Below, piece after piece: positions 35,398-43,929 of a DNA stretch of 64,000 nt (the first letter of the stretch is position 1; every line of letters begins with the position of its first letter). This DNA comes from Mycolicibacterium mageritense (GTDB taxonomy: Bacteria > Actinomycetota > Actinomycetes > Mycobacteriales > Mycobacteriaceae), in assembly GCF_010727475.1 (NCBI RefSeq), contig NZ_AP022567.1, forward strand, positions 5,084,001 through 5,148,000. The letters are read 5' to 3'. A program made the translations under genes and the position numbers. The notes under the pieces are model-generated. The model did no database searches. It worked only from the letters and a program-made list of their open reading frames with translations, and was not told where the DNA came from.

Positions 35398-36027
35398 ATG
35401 GACAACACACCTGCCCTCTCCCTGTTCGATGAAGCCTACGAGTCCCGTACCGCGCCGTGGGTGATCGGCGAACCGCAACCGGCCGTCGTGGACCTGGAGC
35501 GCAGTGGCGCTTTTCGCGGCAAGGTGCTCGACGTGGGTTGCGGCACCGGCGAACACACGATGCTGCTGACCCGGCTCGGTTATGACGTCCTCGGGATCGA
35601 TTTCTCGCCCCACGCCGTCGCGCAGGCCACCGACAACGCGGCCCGGCGAGGCATCGACGCGCGATTCGCGGTCGCCGACGCCATGCAGTTGGGCAACGGC
35701 CCTCGTTACGACACCATCCTCGACAGCGCGCTGTTCCACATCTTCGACGATGCCGACCGGCCCCGATACGTCGCAAGCCTGCATGCTGCGTGTGCACCGG
35801 GCGGGACGGTGCACGTGCTGGCGCTCTCGGACGCGGGGCGCGGTTTCGGTCCCGAGGTCAGCGAGGACGTCATCCGGCGGGCCTTCGGCGACGGCTGGGA
35901 GTTGGAAGCCCTCGACACCACGACGTATCGGGGTGTGGTCGGGCCCGCACAGGCAGACGAGATCGGGCTGCCCGCGGGCACCCGGGTCGACGAGCCCGCG
36001 TGGCTGGCCCGGGCTCGCCGCATCTGA
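35398..36027 (+). CDS. class I SAM-dependent methyltransferase
   Basis: The 209-residue enzyme has SAM motif I as VLDVGCGTGEHTMLL, followed by LGIDFSPHAV (the ribose-binding Asp) and FAVADAMQL. It is a small Rossmann methyltransferase without a recognisable extra domain, so the acceptor cannot be named. ATG 35398 is chosen because a MerR-type promoter ends just before it; an upstream GTG at 35371 would fall inside that promoter. It is divergent from the SnoaL/YceI pair and convergent with the DUF6285 gene (7-bp gap). Confidence 0.88.
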   Translation: MDNTPALSLFDEAYESRTAPWVIGEPQPAVVDLERSGAFRGKVLDVGCGTGEHTMLLTRLGYDVLGIDFSPHAVAQATDNAARRGIDARFAVADAMQLGNGPRYDTILDSALFHIFDDADRPRYVASLHAACAPGGTVHVLALSDAGRGFGPEVSEDVIRRAFGDGWELEALDTTTYRGVVGPAQADEIGLPAGTRVDEPAWLARARRI

Positions 36028-36034
36028 ACGGCTG

Positions 36035-36421
36035 CTATTGCTCGTCATAGCCGGGATGCGCGACAGCCAGCCGGTGCGCGACCAGCTGCCGCAGACATGC
36101 CGTGACCTCGTCGGCCCGATCGTCGAGGGCACCGGCCCGGATCGCCGCGGCGAACGCAGCTTCGTCGTCGAAGCCGAGTCGGGCCAGCGTCGCGGTCGCG
36201 GCGGCCGGTGCGTCGGCCAGCAGTTCCCGTTCGACCACCCGCAACGCGTTGGCCGCGACCCTGGCGTGGAAGCCCACCGCGCCGCCCACGGTGTCGCGCA
36301 CCTCGGTGTCGAGGAATTCGGCGACCGCCGCGACGAGCTCGGCGGCGGTGGGCCGCCCGAAGTGTCCGGCGGTGGGCCGCCCGAAGTGTCCGGCGGTGGG
36401 CCGCCCGAAGTGGCCCGTCAT
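36035..36421 (-). CDS. DUF6285 family protein with triplicated N-terminus (LvaB-like)
   Basis: The 128-residue protein begins with three tandem copies of GHFGRPTA and continues AELVAAVAEFLDTEVRDTVGG, typical of the DUF6285 group. A small protein of this sort (LvaB) is needed for the APH-type kinase LvaA in the levulinate pathway of Pseudomonas putida; the equivalence is inferred from gene order and I am moderately sure of it. The start overlaps the phosphotransferase stop (ATGA). The repeat is encoded by a perfect 24-bp tandem repeat and may vary in number between strains. It is the last gene of the operon. Confidence 0.75.
   Translation of the reverse strand: MTGHFGRPTAGHFGRPTAGHFGRPTAAELVAAVAEFLDTEVRDTVGGAVGFHARVAANALRVVERELLADAPAAATATLARLGFDDEAAFAAAIRAGALDDRADEVTACLRQLVAHRLAVAHPGYDEQ
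36344..36415. repeat. 3 x 24-bp in-frame tandem repeat
   Basis: Three adjacent 24-base units (36344-36367, 36368-36391, 36392-36415) are identical except for one base in the last. Each encodes GHFGRPTA on the minus strand at the N-terminus of the DUF6285 protein. Such repeats change copy number by slippage. Confidence 0.85.
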
Positions 36422-37398
36422 GATTCGCCCCCCTCCAGCAGGCCGAGCAGATCCCACTCGGTTTCGGCGACGCGCCTGCCGATCGCCGCCAGCTCGACCG
36501 ATCGGTGTTGCCCGCTGAGGTGACGCTCGGCCTGATAGCGGCAGATGATTCCCCAGCGCAGCGTGGCCAACACGAGCCACCAGTGGATGGCGTCGCGGTC
36601 GACGGGCGCCCCGCCCGCGGCCTCGTAGGCGGTCAGGAAGCTCTCGACGCTGCCCAGACCGCCTGCACCCAGACTCGGCGGGGCGCCGAATCGCCAGGCG
36701 CGGATGCAGAACCAGGCCAGATCTTCGTAGACCTCGCCGAGGTGTACGAGCTCCCAGTCGAGCACGGCCGCGAGGTCCGAACCGGCGACGATGAGATTGC
36801 CCATCCGGAAATCGCCGTGGACCAACCGGTGTGGAGACGGTTGCGGTCGATGCTCGGCAAGCCAGCGGAATGTCCACTCGAACGTCGCTGTGGTGTCACC
36901 TATTTCGTCGAGTTGATCGCGCCACTGGGTGAGCGGGTCCTGGTGGCTCAGGGCGGGATCGTCGGGTGGGGCGGCGCGGTGGATGGCGGCCAGCGCGTGC
37001 GCGCACTGGGTCAGCAACGTGGCCCGGCCGGCGTCGTCGAGTTGTCGCTGAATCCGGCGCACGATCGTCTCGCCGGCGATGAAGTCACATACCAGGAACG
37101 GATTGCCCAGTGCGGCAGCCGAATCGTCGGCGACCAGAACGTGCGGGACCGGGGCGCCGGCCGCCGCCGCTGCGCGCTGTGCCCCGGCCTCGGTCTCCAT
37201 CGCCGCGTGTACCTCGTCGGGCGGCCCGGTGCGCAGGATCAGGGTGCGCCGCTGCGAAGAGGTCACGGCTTCGAACGACCACGTGGTCCGGCTCGCGCCG
37301 CCCGTCAGCTCCCGCAGGTTCTGCACCGCGACGTCGGTACCGAGGACCGGGGCCAGCACTGTGCCGAGGGCACGCGTCAGCTCGGCGGCCTCGGTCAC
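36418..37398 (-). CDS. APH-family kinase (LvaA/ACAD11-kinase-like)
   Basis: The 326-residue protein has a clear aminoglycoside-phosphotransferase catalytic loop, LVHGDFRMGNLIVAG, and the metal-binding AAVLDWELVHLGEVYEDLAW. The N-terminal ELTGGASRTTWSF resembles the nucleotide-binding strand pair. It is coupled to an acyl-CoA dehydrogenase gene (GTGA) and to a DUF6285 gene. The same kinase-plus-dehydrogenase pairing occurs fused in human ACAD10/ACAD11 and split as LvaA/LvaC in bacteria, where the 4-hydroxyl of a 4-hydroxyacyl-CoA is phosphorylated. I therefore infer a hydroxyacyl-CoA kinase role. GTG 37398 is the start. Confidence 0.82.
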   Translation of the reverse strand: MTEAAELTRALGTVLAPVLGTDVAVQNLRELTGGASRTTWSFEAVTSSQRRTLILRTGPPDEVHAAMETEAGAQRAAAAAGAPVPHVLVADDSAAALGNPFLVCDFIAGETIVRRIQRQLDDAGRATLLTQCAHALAAIHRAAPPDDPALSHQDPLTQWRDQLDEIGDTTATFEWTFRWLAEHRPQPSPHRLVHGDFRMGNLIVAGSDLAAVLDWELVHLGEVYEDLAWFCIRAWRFGAPPSLGAGGLGSVESFLTAYEAAGGAPVDRDAIHWWLVLATLRWGIICRYQAERHLSGQHRSVELAAIGRRVAETEWDLLGLLEGGES

Positions 37399-38639
37399 CG
37401 CGTGCCCTTGCCGAATCCGAACAGGCGCTGGGCCACCCGGCGCATCTGGATCTCCTCGGCGCCTTCGGTGATGCGGTAGCGCCGGTGATGGCGGTAGATG
37501 TGCTCGAACGGTTCGTGCCTGCTGTAGCCGATCCCGCCGTGGACCTGCATCGCGCGGTCGGCGGCCTCGCACACGAGCCGGTTGGCTCGGTAGTTGGCCA
37601 TCGAGACCTTGTCGGAAACCTCCATGTGATGGTTCCCGTCGAGTTGAGTGGCCGCGTAATACACCAGCAGGCGCACCATCTGGGCCTCGGTCTGCAGCTC
37701 CACCAAGGGCCACTGGACCGCTTGGTTGACCGCGAGTGGCTTGCCGAACACCACCCGCTCGTTGGCGTACGCCACGGCGCGGTCGATGCAGTACTGGGCC
37801 GCGCCCAGGCTGCTGGCGGCCTGGCGAATCCGGTTCTCGTGCAGGAACGTCTGGCCGACTTCCAGGCCGCGGTCGACCTCACCGAGCACCGCATCGGCAG
37901 GCACCCGCACGTTGTCCAGCACCACTTCGCCGTGATCGGTCGGCATGTTGAACGTCCACCAGTAGAACGGCACCGTGAATCCCTGGGCGTCGGTGGGCAC
38001 CAGGAACGCCGTGATACCCCTGGCCTGGCCGGGTTGCCCGGAGGTCCGGGCGAAGATGAGGTCATGGGTCGCGCGGTGCACACCGGTGTTCCAGCGTTTG
38101 GTGCCGTTGATGACCCAACCGTCACCGTCGGGCGTGGCGGTCGTCTCCAACCATGTGGCGTCACTACCGTGACCCGGTTCGGTCAGCCCGAATGCCATCG
38201 ACCGCTGCCCGGTGATCATGGCCTCGACCCAGTCTCGTTTCTGGTCCTCGGTGCCGAACCGGTCCATCATGATGACCTGGGGGAAGTTCCCCACGATCGA
38301 CGACTCGTCCTGCAGGTCGTTGTGCAGGCCAAGCCCTTTGCGGGCCAGGTGTTCCCGGATGACAGCCATGTCCAGGTTGGTGCCGTCACGACCGCCGAAG
38401 CGGGCAGGCAGGCCGTAGCGCAGCCAGCCGGCGGCATCGGCGCGCCTGCGCATCTCGTCGAGCAGATCCTCCCAGGCCCGCGCCGGTATGCCACCGTTGT
38501 CCCAGTCGGTGCGCGCGTACTCGCGACGCTGGTCGAAATACTGCATGTGCTCGCGTTCCAGGGGCTTGATCTGCGCCTCGATGAACTCGTCCATGTCGTC
38601 GAGCAGGCGCGGAAGGTGTTCCGGTAACGCGAAATCCAC
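37395..38639 (-). CDS. acyl-CoA dehydrogenase (FadE/LvaC type)
   Basis: The 414-residue protein is a standard acyl-CoA dehydrogenase: the flavin-contact segment AFGLTEPGHGSDATWLETTA, ITAFLVPTDAQGF, and the C-terminal HGGIGYSRHEPFEHIYRHHR followed by an Arg-rich end. It needs FAD and an electron-transfer flavoprotein. Its coupling to the APH-type kinase and DUF6285 genes suggests that it processes a phosphorylated 4-hydroxyacyl-CoA rather than only making a 2,3-double bond. The GTG at 38639 has the ribosome site AGAAAGAGGA. Confidence 0.9.
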   Translation of the reverse strand: MDFALPEHLPRLLDDMDEFIEAQIKPLEREHMQYFDQRREYARTDWDNGGIPARAWEDLLDEMRRRADAAGWLRYGLPARFGGRDGTNLDMAVIREHLARKGLGLHNDLQDESSIVGNFPQVIMMDRFGTEDQKRDWVEAMITGQRSMAFGLTEPGHGSDATWLETTATPDGDGWVINGTKRWNTGVHRATHDLIFARTSGQPGQARGITAFLVPTDAQGFTVPFYWWTFNMPTDHGEVVLDNVRVPADAVLGEVDRGLEVGQTFLHENRIRQAASSLGAAQYCIDRAVAYANERVVFGKPLAVNQAVQWPLVELQTEAQMVRLLVYYAATQLDGNHHMEVSDKVSMANYRANRLVCEAADRAMQVHGGIGYSRHEPFEHIYRHHRRYRITEGAEEIQMRRVAQRLFGFGKGTR

Positions 38640-38659
38640 GATGATTCCTCTTTCTGATG

Positions 38660-39280
38660 TCAGCGGCCGTAGAGAGTTTTCTTCCAGATCGTGGTCAGTG
38701 TCGTCACGGCGTCGGCATCGCTGATCGGGGTGCCGAGACCGGGGCCGCCGGCCATCACGGCCGTGAAGTTCTCGAACAGCAGCGCGATGGCGGTTGCGGT
38801 GTGCTCCACGTTGAGATCCCGCGCGAATCCCTGGTCCTGGGCTCGCCGGATGGAGGCTGCCACGATGTCGATGCCGAAGCGCCGGAACTCGTTCTGCACT
38901 TCGGCGAACCGTGGTTGCGTGGCTCCCAGCTGCGCGACGGCGATCATGATGCCGATGTTCTGCTTGAACAGGTTCCAGTACCCGGTGACCACGGTGGTGA
39001 AGTACTCGCTGTCCGCGGGGGAGTCCGGTAGCGGCACGCTCAGGCCCGACGGTGCGACGACGTCGTGCAGGAACGATCCGGCCAGTGAGGCCAACAGGTC
39101 TTCCTTGTCGTCGAAATACCGGTAGAACACCGCGGACGATTTCCCGGCCGCCGAGGTGATGTCCGCGAGCGTCGTGCCGTGAAAACCGCGTTCGGCGAAC
39201 AGCTTGCGCGCCGCGACCTCGATGGCGGCCCGGGTCTGCCTGCCCTTGGCGGTGAGCGTGCCCGACGTGTCCCCGGCCAC
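38660..39280 (-). CDS. TetR family regulator inside the catabolic operon
   Basis: The 206-residue protein has the TetR DNA-binding domain in residues about 14-62 (EVAARKLFAERGFHGTTLAD, ITSAAGKSSAVFYRYF, DDKEDLLASL). It is embedded between the HMG-CoA-lyase-like and acyl-CoA dehydrogenase genes, with only 3 bp to the former and 20 bp to the latter, so it is probably expressed with the operon and controls it. The likely site is the AT-rich segment before the first gene at 43676-43735. Confidence 0.9.
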   Translation of the reverse strand: MAGDTSGTLTAKGRQTRAAIEVAARKLFAERGFHGTTLADITSAAGKSSAVFYRYFDDKEDLLASLAGSFLHDVVAPSGLSVPLPDSPADSEYFTTVVTGYWNLFKQNIGIMIAVAQLGATQPRFAEVQNEFRRFGIDIVAASIRRAQDQGFARDLNVEHTATAIALLFENFTAVMAGGPGLGTPISDADAVTTLTTIWKKTLYGR

Positions 39281-39283
39281 GGC

Positions 39284-40186
39284 TCAGCCCAGGATCCGGT
39301 CACCGGCGCGCAGCAATGCGCTCGTGAGTTCGTGGCCGACGGCCTCCTGTGCGACGCGGGCCGCGTCGATGGCCCGCGTCAGGTCGACGTCGGTCTCGAT
39401 CCCGCTGTCGCGCAACAGGTACACCAGATCCTCGGTCGCGATGTTGCCGCTGGCGCCCGGCGCGAACGGGCAGCCGCCCAGCCCACCGACCGACGCGTCG
39501 AGCCGGGTCACTCCGGCCTGGACTGCGGCGTAGGCGCTGGCGAGCCCCGCACCGCGGGTGTTGTGGAAATGCGCGCCGAGCGGCAGACCGTCGGTCAGGG
39601 GGCGGATCTGTTCGACCAGCGCGGTGACACGGCGCGGGGTGGTGGTGCCGATGGTGTCGGCGATCGCGATCCGGTCCACCCCGAGTTCGACTGCGGCCGA
39701 GGCGATGTCGAGTACCCGCTGCGGGGGAGTCGGGCCGTCGAACGGGCAATCCCATGCGGTCGCGACGATCACCTCGACGGAGGCGCCGCCGTCATGCGCC
39801 ACGCGCGCGACATCGGCGATGGCCGCGGTCGCCTCGGTGGTGCTGCGGCCGACGTTGGCCACGCTGTGGGCATCGGACGCCGACACCACATACTCGATGG
39901 ACCGCAATCCCGCCGCGACGGCGCGCCTCGCGCCGTTGGGGCTGGCGACCAGAGCGGAGAACTCCACATCGGGGAACCGGTGCAGCTCGGCGGCGAGTTC
40001 GGGCGCGTCGGCCAGCGCAGGCACCTTGGACGGGGACACGAACGCGGTCGCCTCGATCTCGCGGACCCCGGTGGCGACGATGGCCTCGAGGAGCTCAACT
40101 TTGGCCGCCAACGGAATCGGCTTCTCGATCTGCAGGCCATCACGCAGGCAGACCTCACGGATGTCGACTTTTCTCGGCAGGTTCAT
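39284..40186 (-). CDS. HMG-CoA lyase family protein
   Basis: The 300-residue protein is a TIM-barrel lyase. VCLRDGLQIEKPIPLAAKVELL at the N-terminus holds the catalytic Arg-Asp pair, HFHNTRGAGLASAYAAVQAG the metal-binding His-x-His-x2-... set, and GLGGCPFAPGASGNIATEDL the mobile Cys loop of hydroxymethylglutaryl-CoA lyases. It cleaves HMG-CoA or a similar 3-hydroxy-3-methylacyl-CoA into acetyl-CoA plus a keto acid. In this operon it may release the final acetyl-CoA. Its start overlaps the CoA-transferase stop. Confidence 0.9.
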   Translation of the reverse strand: MNLPRKVDIREVCLRDGLQIEKPIPLAAKVELLEAIVATGVREIEATAFVSPSKVPALADAPELAAELHRFPDVEFSALVASPNGARRAVAAGLRSIEYVVSASDAHSVANVGRSTTEATAAIADVARVAHDGGASVEVIVATAWDCPFDGPTPPQRVLDIASAAVELGVDRIAIADTIGTTTPRRVTALVEQIRPLTDGLPLGAHFHNTRGAGLASAYAAVQAGVTRLDASVGGLGGCPFAPGASGNIATEDLVYLLRDSGIETDVDLTRAIDAARVAQEAVGHELTSALLRAGDRILG

Positions 40187-41385
40187 ATGATGCCCTCCGC
40201 GCGCAGCTTGTCGAGTTCGTCGGCACTGCGGCCGAGCAACCCGGTGAACACCTCGGCGTTGTGCTGCCCGGGCTGTGCCGGGCCGGCATTGCGGATCTGG
40301 CCGGGTGATCCGGACAGCACCGGCACGATGCCGGGGCCCTTCACGTTACGCCCCACACGCTCGTCCCAGTGGTCGGCGATCATGTTGCGGGCCCGCAATT
40401 GTGGATCGTCGACCACCTCGGCGACGGTGTTGATCGGCCCGCTGATCACTCCGGCCTCAGACAGGGTGGCGATGATCTCGGCCGGCTCCCGCTGGGAGGC
40501 CCAATCCGCGATGATCTTGTCGATCTCGTCCTGATTGCGCCCGCGCGCAACATGGTTGGCGAAGCGGTCGTCGGTGGCCAGTTCGGGCCGGCCCATCGCC
40601 GCGCACAGCCGCCGGAACACGGTGTCCTGGTTGGCCGCGATCACCACCCAGCTGCCGCCCGAGCTCTGGTAGATGTTCGACGGCGCGATGCCTTCCAGCC
40701 GGGTGCCCGACGGGCCGCGCACGACGCCGCCGACGTCGTAGTCGGGGATGGTGGATTCCTGGATCGCCAGGCAGCTTTCGGTCAGCGCGGTGTCCACGAT
40801 CTGCCCCTCACCCGTTACGGTGCGCCGGTAGAGCGCGGCCAACGCGCCCTGGGCGGCGAACATGCCGGCAAGACTGTCACCCAGGGAAAGCGCCAGCCGC
40901 GGCGGCGGCCCGCCCGGGAAACCGTTCATGTGCCGCAGCCCGCTGGCGGCCTCGGCGACCGACGCGTAGCCGGCCTTGCCGGCCTCCGGGCCGGTCTGGC
41001 CGTACCCCGACACCCGCACCAGGATGATGCCCTTGTTCCGGTCGCGTAGCGCGTCGTAGCCCAGGTTCCACTTCTCCAGGGTGCCCGGTCGGAAGTTCTC
41101 CACGATGATGTCGGAGCGGTCCACCAGCTCCAAGAAGAGTTCTCGTCCACGCTCGGCGCGCAGGTCGAGTGTGATCGCTTTCTTGTTGCGGGCGTGGACC
41201 GTCCAGAAGAAGTGATGCCCGTCCAGTTCGGCCTGGCCCCACGTGCGCAGGGGATCCGGATTGCTCGGCAGTTCGATCTTGATGACGTCGGCGCCCATGT
41301 CGCCGAGCAGCCTGCCGGCGAACGGGCCCGAGATCAACGTGCCGAGTTCGAGTACCCGGATGCCGTCGAGCGCGCCGGTGTTCAT
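40183..41385 (-). CDS. CaiB/BaiF family CoA-transferase
   Basis: The 400-residue protein is a class III CoA-transferase: GIRVLELGTLISGPFAGRLL, DMGADVIKIELP, and the catalytic Asp region of DRSDIIVENFRPGTLEKW-GYDAL, followed by PRLALSLGDSLAGMFAAQGA. It moves CoA between acids such as succinyl-CoA and the pathway acid. ATG 41385 overlaps the hydrolase stop; the large open frame further upstream is a shadow of that gene. Confidence 0.92.
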   Translation of the reverse strand: MNTGALDGIRVLELGTLISGPFAGRLLGDMGADVIKIELPSNPDPLRTWGQAELDGHHFFWTVHARNKKAITLDLRAERGRELFLELVDRSDIIVENFRPGTLEKWNLGYDALRDRNKGIILVRVSGYGQTGPEAGKAGYASVAEAASGLRHMNGFPGGPPPRLALSLGDSLAGMFAAQGALAALYRRTVTGEGQIVDTALTESCLAIQESTIPDYDVGGVVRGPSGTRLEGIAPSNIYQSSGGSWVVIAANQDTVFRRLCAAMGRPELATDDRFANHVARGRNQDEIDKIIADWASQREPAEIIATLSEAGVISGPINTVAEVVDDPQLRARNMIADHWDERVGRNVKGPGIVPVLSGSPGQIRNAGPAQPGQHNAEVFTGLLGRSADELDKLRAEGII

Positions 41386-42581
41386 TGCGAGAACCCGTGG
41401 CGGTGCAGCCAATCCGTGCACACCCCGACCGCGTGGCGCAGCTTGTCGCGCTGGTCGGGGCCGGAGTAGTAGTGGTTGGCGCCCGGAATCTCGTGCATCT
41501 CTTTGTCCGTGTGCCCGATCGCCTCGTACAGGCGGCGGGTGTGGCTCGGCGTGCACGCGTCGTCGGCGAGGTTGCCGATCACCAGGGTCGGTATCGCGAT
41601 GTCGGGGCCGGCTTTGACCGCGTCGCCGTTGGCATCGTCGTAGCTCCACTGCGACAGCCAGCTGCGCAGTGTGCAGAAGCGGGCCAGGCCCACCGGGCTC
41701 ATGTTCACCACCTGAGGATCGCCCAGATAGCACTGCCCCGGGGTGCGTTCGTTGGGATCCACCGTCGGGTCGAGCCAGCGCGGATCGGCCATGGTGCCGT
41801 GCACGACGAACGCGAACTCTTCCAGGTCTGCGCCGGGGCGTCCGCTCGCTTTTATTTCGGCGAGCTTTTCCTTGACCCACCTGGTGATTCGCCGGTTCCG
41901 GGCGATCTGCGCCTCGTGATAGCGCTCGAGGAACTCCGGGGTGTACGGCGGCTGGTTCGGGTTGTCCGGGTTGTACAGGTCGAGTTCGGGATCCCGCTTG
42001 GTCGGGTCGCTCTCGTCGAGGATCGACGCGTCCATCCACTCGGTCATCGTCCCGTGCCTGCTGATGTGCGCGGCCAGCAGCATGAGGCCGTCTGCCGGGA
42101 TCAGGCCCAATTTGGTCAGGTCGGGCCCGTCCCCGGAGGGGCTGGCCGTCACCGTCGGGTGTTGCGCCTGCTGCTGGTAGAACACCGACAGCGAGCCGCC
42201 ACCACTCCACCCGGCCAGAACGACCTTCGAGTAGCCCAGCCGATTCTTGGCGTCCTTGACGCACTCGCCGAGATCCTCGACCACCTTCTCCATCAGCAGA
42301 GCGGAGTCGGTGCCGCGGAACCGGCTGTTGCAGTAGATGACGTGGTGGCCCGCGCGGGCCAGCGCATTGATCATCGGCAGGTAGGCGCCGCCGCCGATCG
42401 GGTGCATGAAGATCAGCACGGTATCTGATGGCTTGGTTTTCGGCTTGAGCAGATAGCTTTCCAGCACCACCAGTTCGGCGATGCCCCCGTAGACGTCACG
42501 CACGGACGAATTGTTCTGGTAGGCAACCAGGTACGGGATGCGGTCGTACTCGAATTTCACAGGTGCTTCGGTGGTCGTCAT
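41382..42581 (-). CDS. alpha/beta hydrolase
   Basis: The 399-residue protein has the nucleophile elbow VVLAGWSGGGSLSVFYQQQA (G-x-S-x-G), an oxyanion region FMHPIGGGAYLPMINALARA, a late Asp in VIGNLADDACTPSH and a His in EIPGANHYYSG, giving a full catalytic triad. A long cap insert of about 130 residues lies in the middle. It may open a lactone or cleave a ring-fission product made by the dioxygenase-like enzyme encoded 2 bp upstream; the substrate is unproven. Confidence 0.82.
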   Translation of the reverse strand: MTTTEAPVKFEYDRIPYLVAYQNNSSVRDVYGGIAELVVLESYLLKPKTKPSDTVLIFMHPIGGGAYLPMINALARAGHHVIYCNSRFRGTDSALLMEKVVEDLGECVKDAKNRLGYSKVVLAGWSGGGSLSVFYQQQAQHPTVTASPSGDGPDLTKLGLIPADGLMLLAAHISRHGTMTEWMDASILDESDPTKRDPELDLYNPDNPNQPPYTPEFLERYHEAQIARNRRITRWVKEKLAEIKASGRPGADLEEFAFVVHGTMADPRWLDPTVDPNERTPGQCYLGDPQVVNMSPVGLARFCTLRSWLSQWSYDDANGDAVKAGPDIAIPTLVIGNLADDACTPSHTRRLYEAIGHTDKEMHEIPGANHYYSGPDQRDKLRHAVGVCTDWLHRHGFSQ

Positions 42582-42583
42582 GT

Positions 42584-43675
42584 CTAGTGCTGCCCGAGAT
42601 CGTTGGCCAGAATTTCGGCGGAGGGAGTGAGTCTGCGCCGGGTGTCGATCGCGATCACCGACCAGTCCACGCGGTCGTACTCGTCGAACTTGCGTCGGGC
42701 GCGTTCTCGCGCCTTCTCGGGTGCGCCGTGGTGAACCCCTTGTGGCGCATGTGAAACCAGGCCGGGCGGCATGGGGATGCCGTACAGCGAGCCGGCATGG
42801 AAGAACGCGATCTCGTCGTAGTCGACATTGCGGTGATACCACGGGGTGCGTTCGGTGCCGGGAACGCTCTCGGCCGGTTTGGGCAGGAAGTTCATCACAT
42901 ACACACCGGTGGCCTGCATGAACAGGTGCACGGTCGGCGGCAGGTGCACGCTCTCGGACGTGATGACGGTGTAGTCCTCGATGTTGAAGGTGAACGGGAA
43001 GTTGTCCCCGCGCCACCCTTCGACATCGAGCGGATTGTGTTGGTAGAAAAGGCTTGTCGGTCCGCCGTCATGGACAAGGCGAACTTCGTACTCGGCCCTG
43101 CCGTCGTCGTCGACCGGAGCCGGTTCGGGAATGGTTACCTGCGCCGGGTCGAAAGGGAAGTGCCGCCCGAGTGTTCCGGCCGGTGGCACTCGGAAGTCGT
43201 CAGTTGCCTGGATCATGAGCAGCGTGGTCTCCGTCGTCGGCACCTGTCGCCACGTGCACGCCTTCGGAAGGTAAACCCAGTCGCCTTCCCGGTAGGGCAG
43301 TGGCCCGAACTCGGTCTCCAGCAGGCCCGAGCCCTTGTGGACGAACGAGAGGAGGTCGCCGTCGACGTAGCGCACGAAGAAGGGCATCTCGTCTGTGCGC
43401 CGGCTCAGCAGGATCTGGCAGTCGGCGTTGGAGAACATCATCAGCGGCCCGCCGTGGGCGTCGGTGGCGTCGGAGGGCTTGAGCTCCGAGGACAGCACGT
43501 CGGTGGGCCGGAGCGGCCCGACTGTGCGGTACGCCGTTGGGTCGTTGCGGCGGTACATGTTGGCGGTGCGGCCGATGAACCCGCCCCGGCCGAGTTCGTC
43601 ATCCTTGAGGCCGTCGAGATCGGCATGTACCCGCTTCGGGGTTTTGCCTTTGCGCAGGTGAACGAACGATTCCAT
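42584..43675 (-). CDS. homogentisate 1,2-dioxygenase-like protein
   Basis: The 363-residue cupin protein resembles homogentisate dioxygenase: HGGPLMMFSNADCQILLSRR, VHKGSGLLETEFGPLPYREGD, FYQHNPLDVEGWRGDNFPFT and TPWYHRNVDYDEIAFFHAGS. The last segment gives likely iron ligands (His and Glu), followed by QGVHHGAPEK as a third His. It is shorter than classical HmgA (about 430 residues), and no maleylacetoacetate isomerase or fumarylacetoacetase gene follows, so the true substrate may differ. ATG 43675 has the site CAGGAG; the longer frame to 43852 crosses the promoter region. It is the first gene of the eight-gene operon. Confidence 0.75.
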   Translation of the reverse strand: MESFVHLRKGKTPKRVHADLDGLKDDELGRGGFIGRTANMYRRNDPTAYRTVGPLRPTDVLSSELKPSDATDAHGGPLMMFSNADCQILLSRRTDEMPFFVRYVDGDLLSFVHKGSGLLETEFGPLPYREGDWVYLPKACTWRQVPTTETTLLMIQATDDFRVPPAGTLGRHFPFDPAQVTIPEPAPVDDDGRAEYEVRLVHDGGPTSLFYQHNPLDVEGWRGDNFPFTFNIEDYTVITSESVHLPPTVHLFMQATGVYVMNFLPKPAESVPGTERTPWYHRNVDYDEIAFFHAGSLYGIPMPPGLVSHAPQGVHHGAPEKARERARRKFDEYDRVDWSVIAIDTRRRLTPSAEILANDLGQH

Positions 43676-43929
43676 GCTTCGGCTCCTGACATGGCGGGAA
43701 AAAACTAAATGTGACTTTACTTTTCTTTCCATGGATGGCAAGGGTGTGCGCAGCGCTGACCACCCGCGTTTCAGGTCTGGCTTGCCGGGGTAGCCCTCGG
43801 TCACATCGGTCGTCACACCGGTCACGGAGGGAGGCGCGTCGGCAGCAGTCATACAGCGTCGCCGTCACATCCGATCCAATTGGAGCGCAGGGTGTCTGCG
43901 GTCCACTCGGCGCACAGGAAAGGACCATC
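43676..43929. promoter_or_regulatory. divergent promoter region of the catabolic operon and the DJ-1-like gene
   Basis: This 254-base gap has no gene. It contains an AT-rich block at about 43700-43735 (AAAAAACTAAATGTGACTTTACTTTTC in pieces) with an imperfect dyad AGTAAA...TTTAGT, which is unusual for this GC-rich DNA and is the best place for the operon promoter and the TetR site. On the plus side GGAAAGGA precedes ATG 43930. Confidence 0.4.

Noticed and set aside
36344..36415. Possible CRISPR array (three 24-bp repeats)
   Set aside because: The units are directly adjacent without spacers, are in frame inside a gene, and no cas gene is present. No CRISPR array was found in the window.
41386..42264. 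N-terminal extension of the CoA-transferase frame
   Set aside because: It overlaps the alpha/beta hydrolase gene; the CoA-transferase family start is at 41385.
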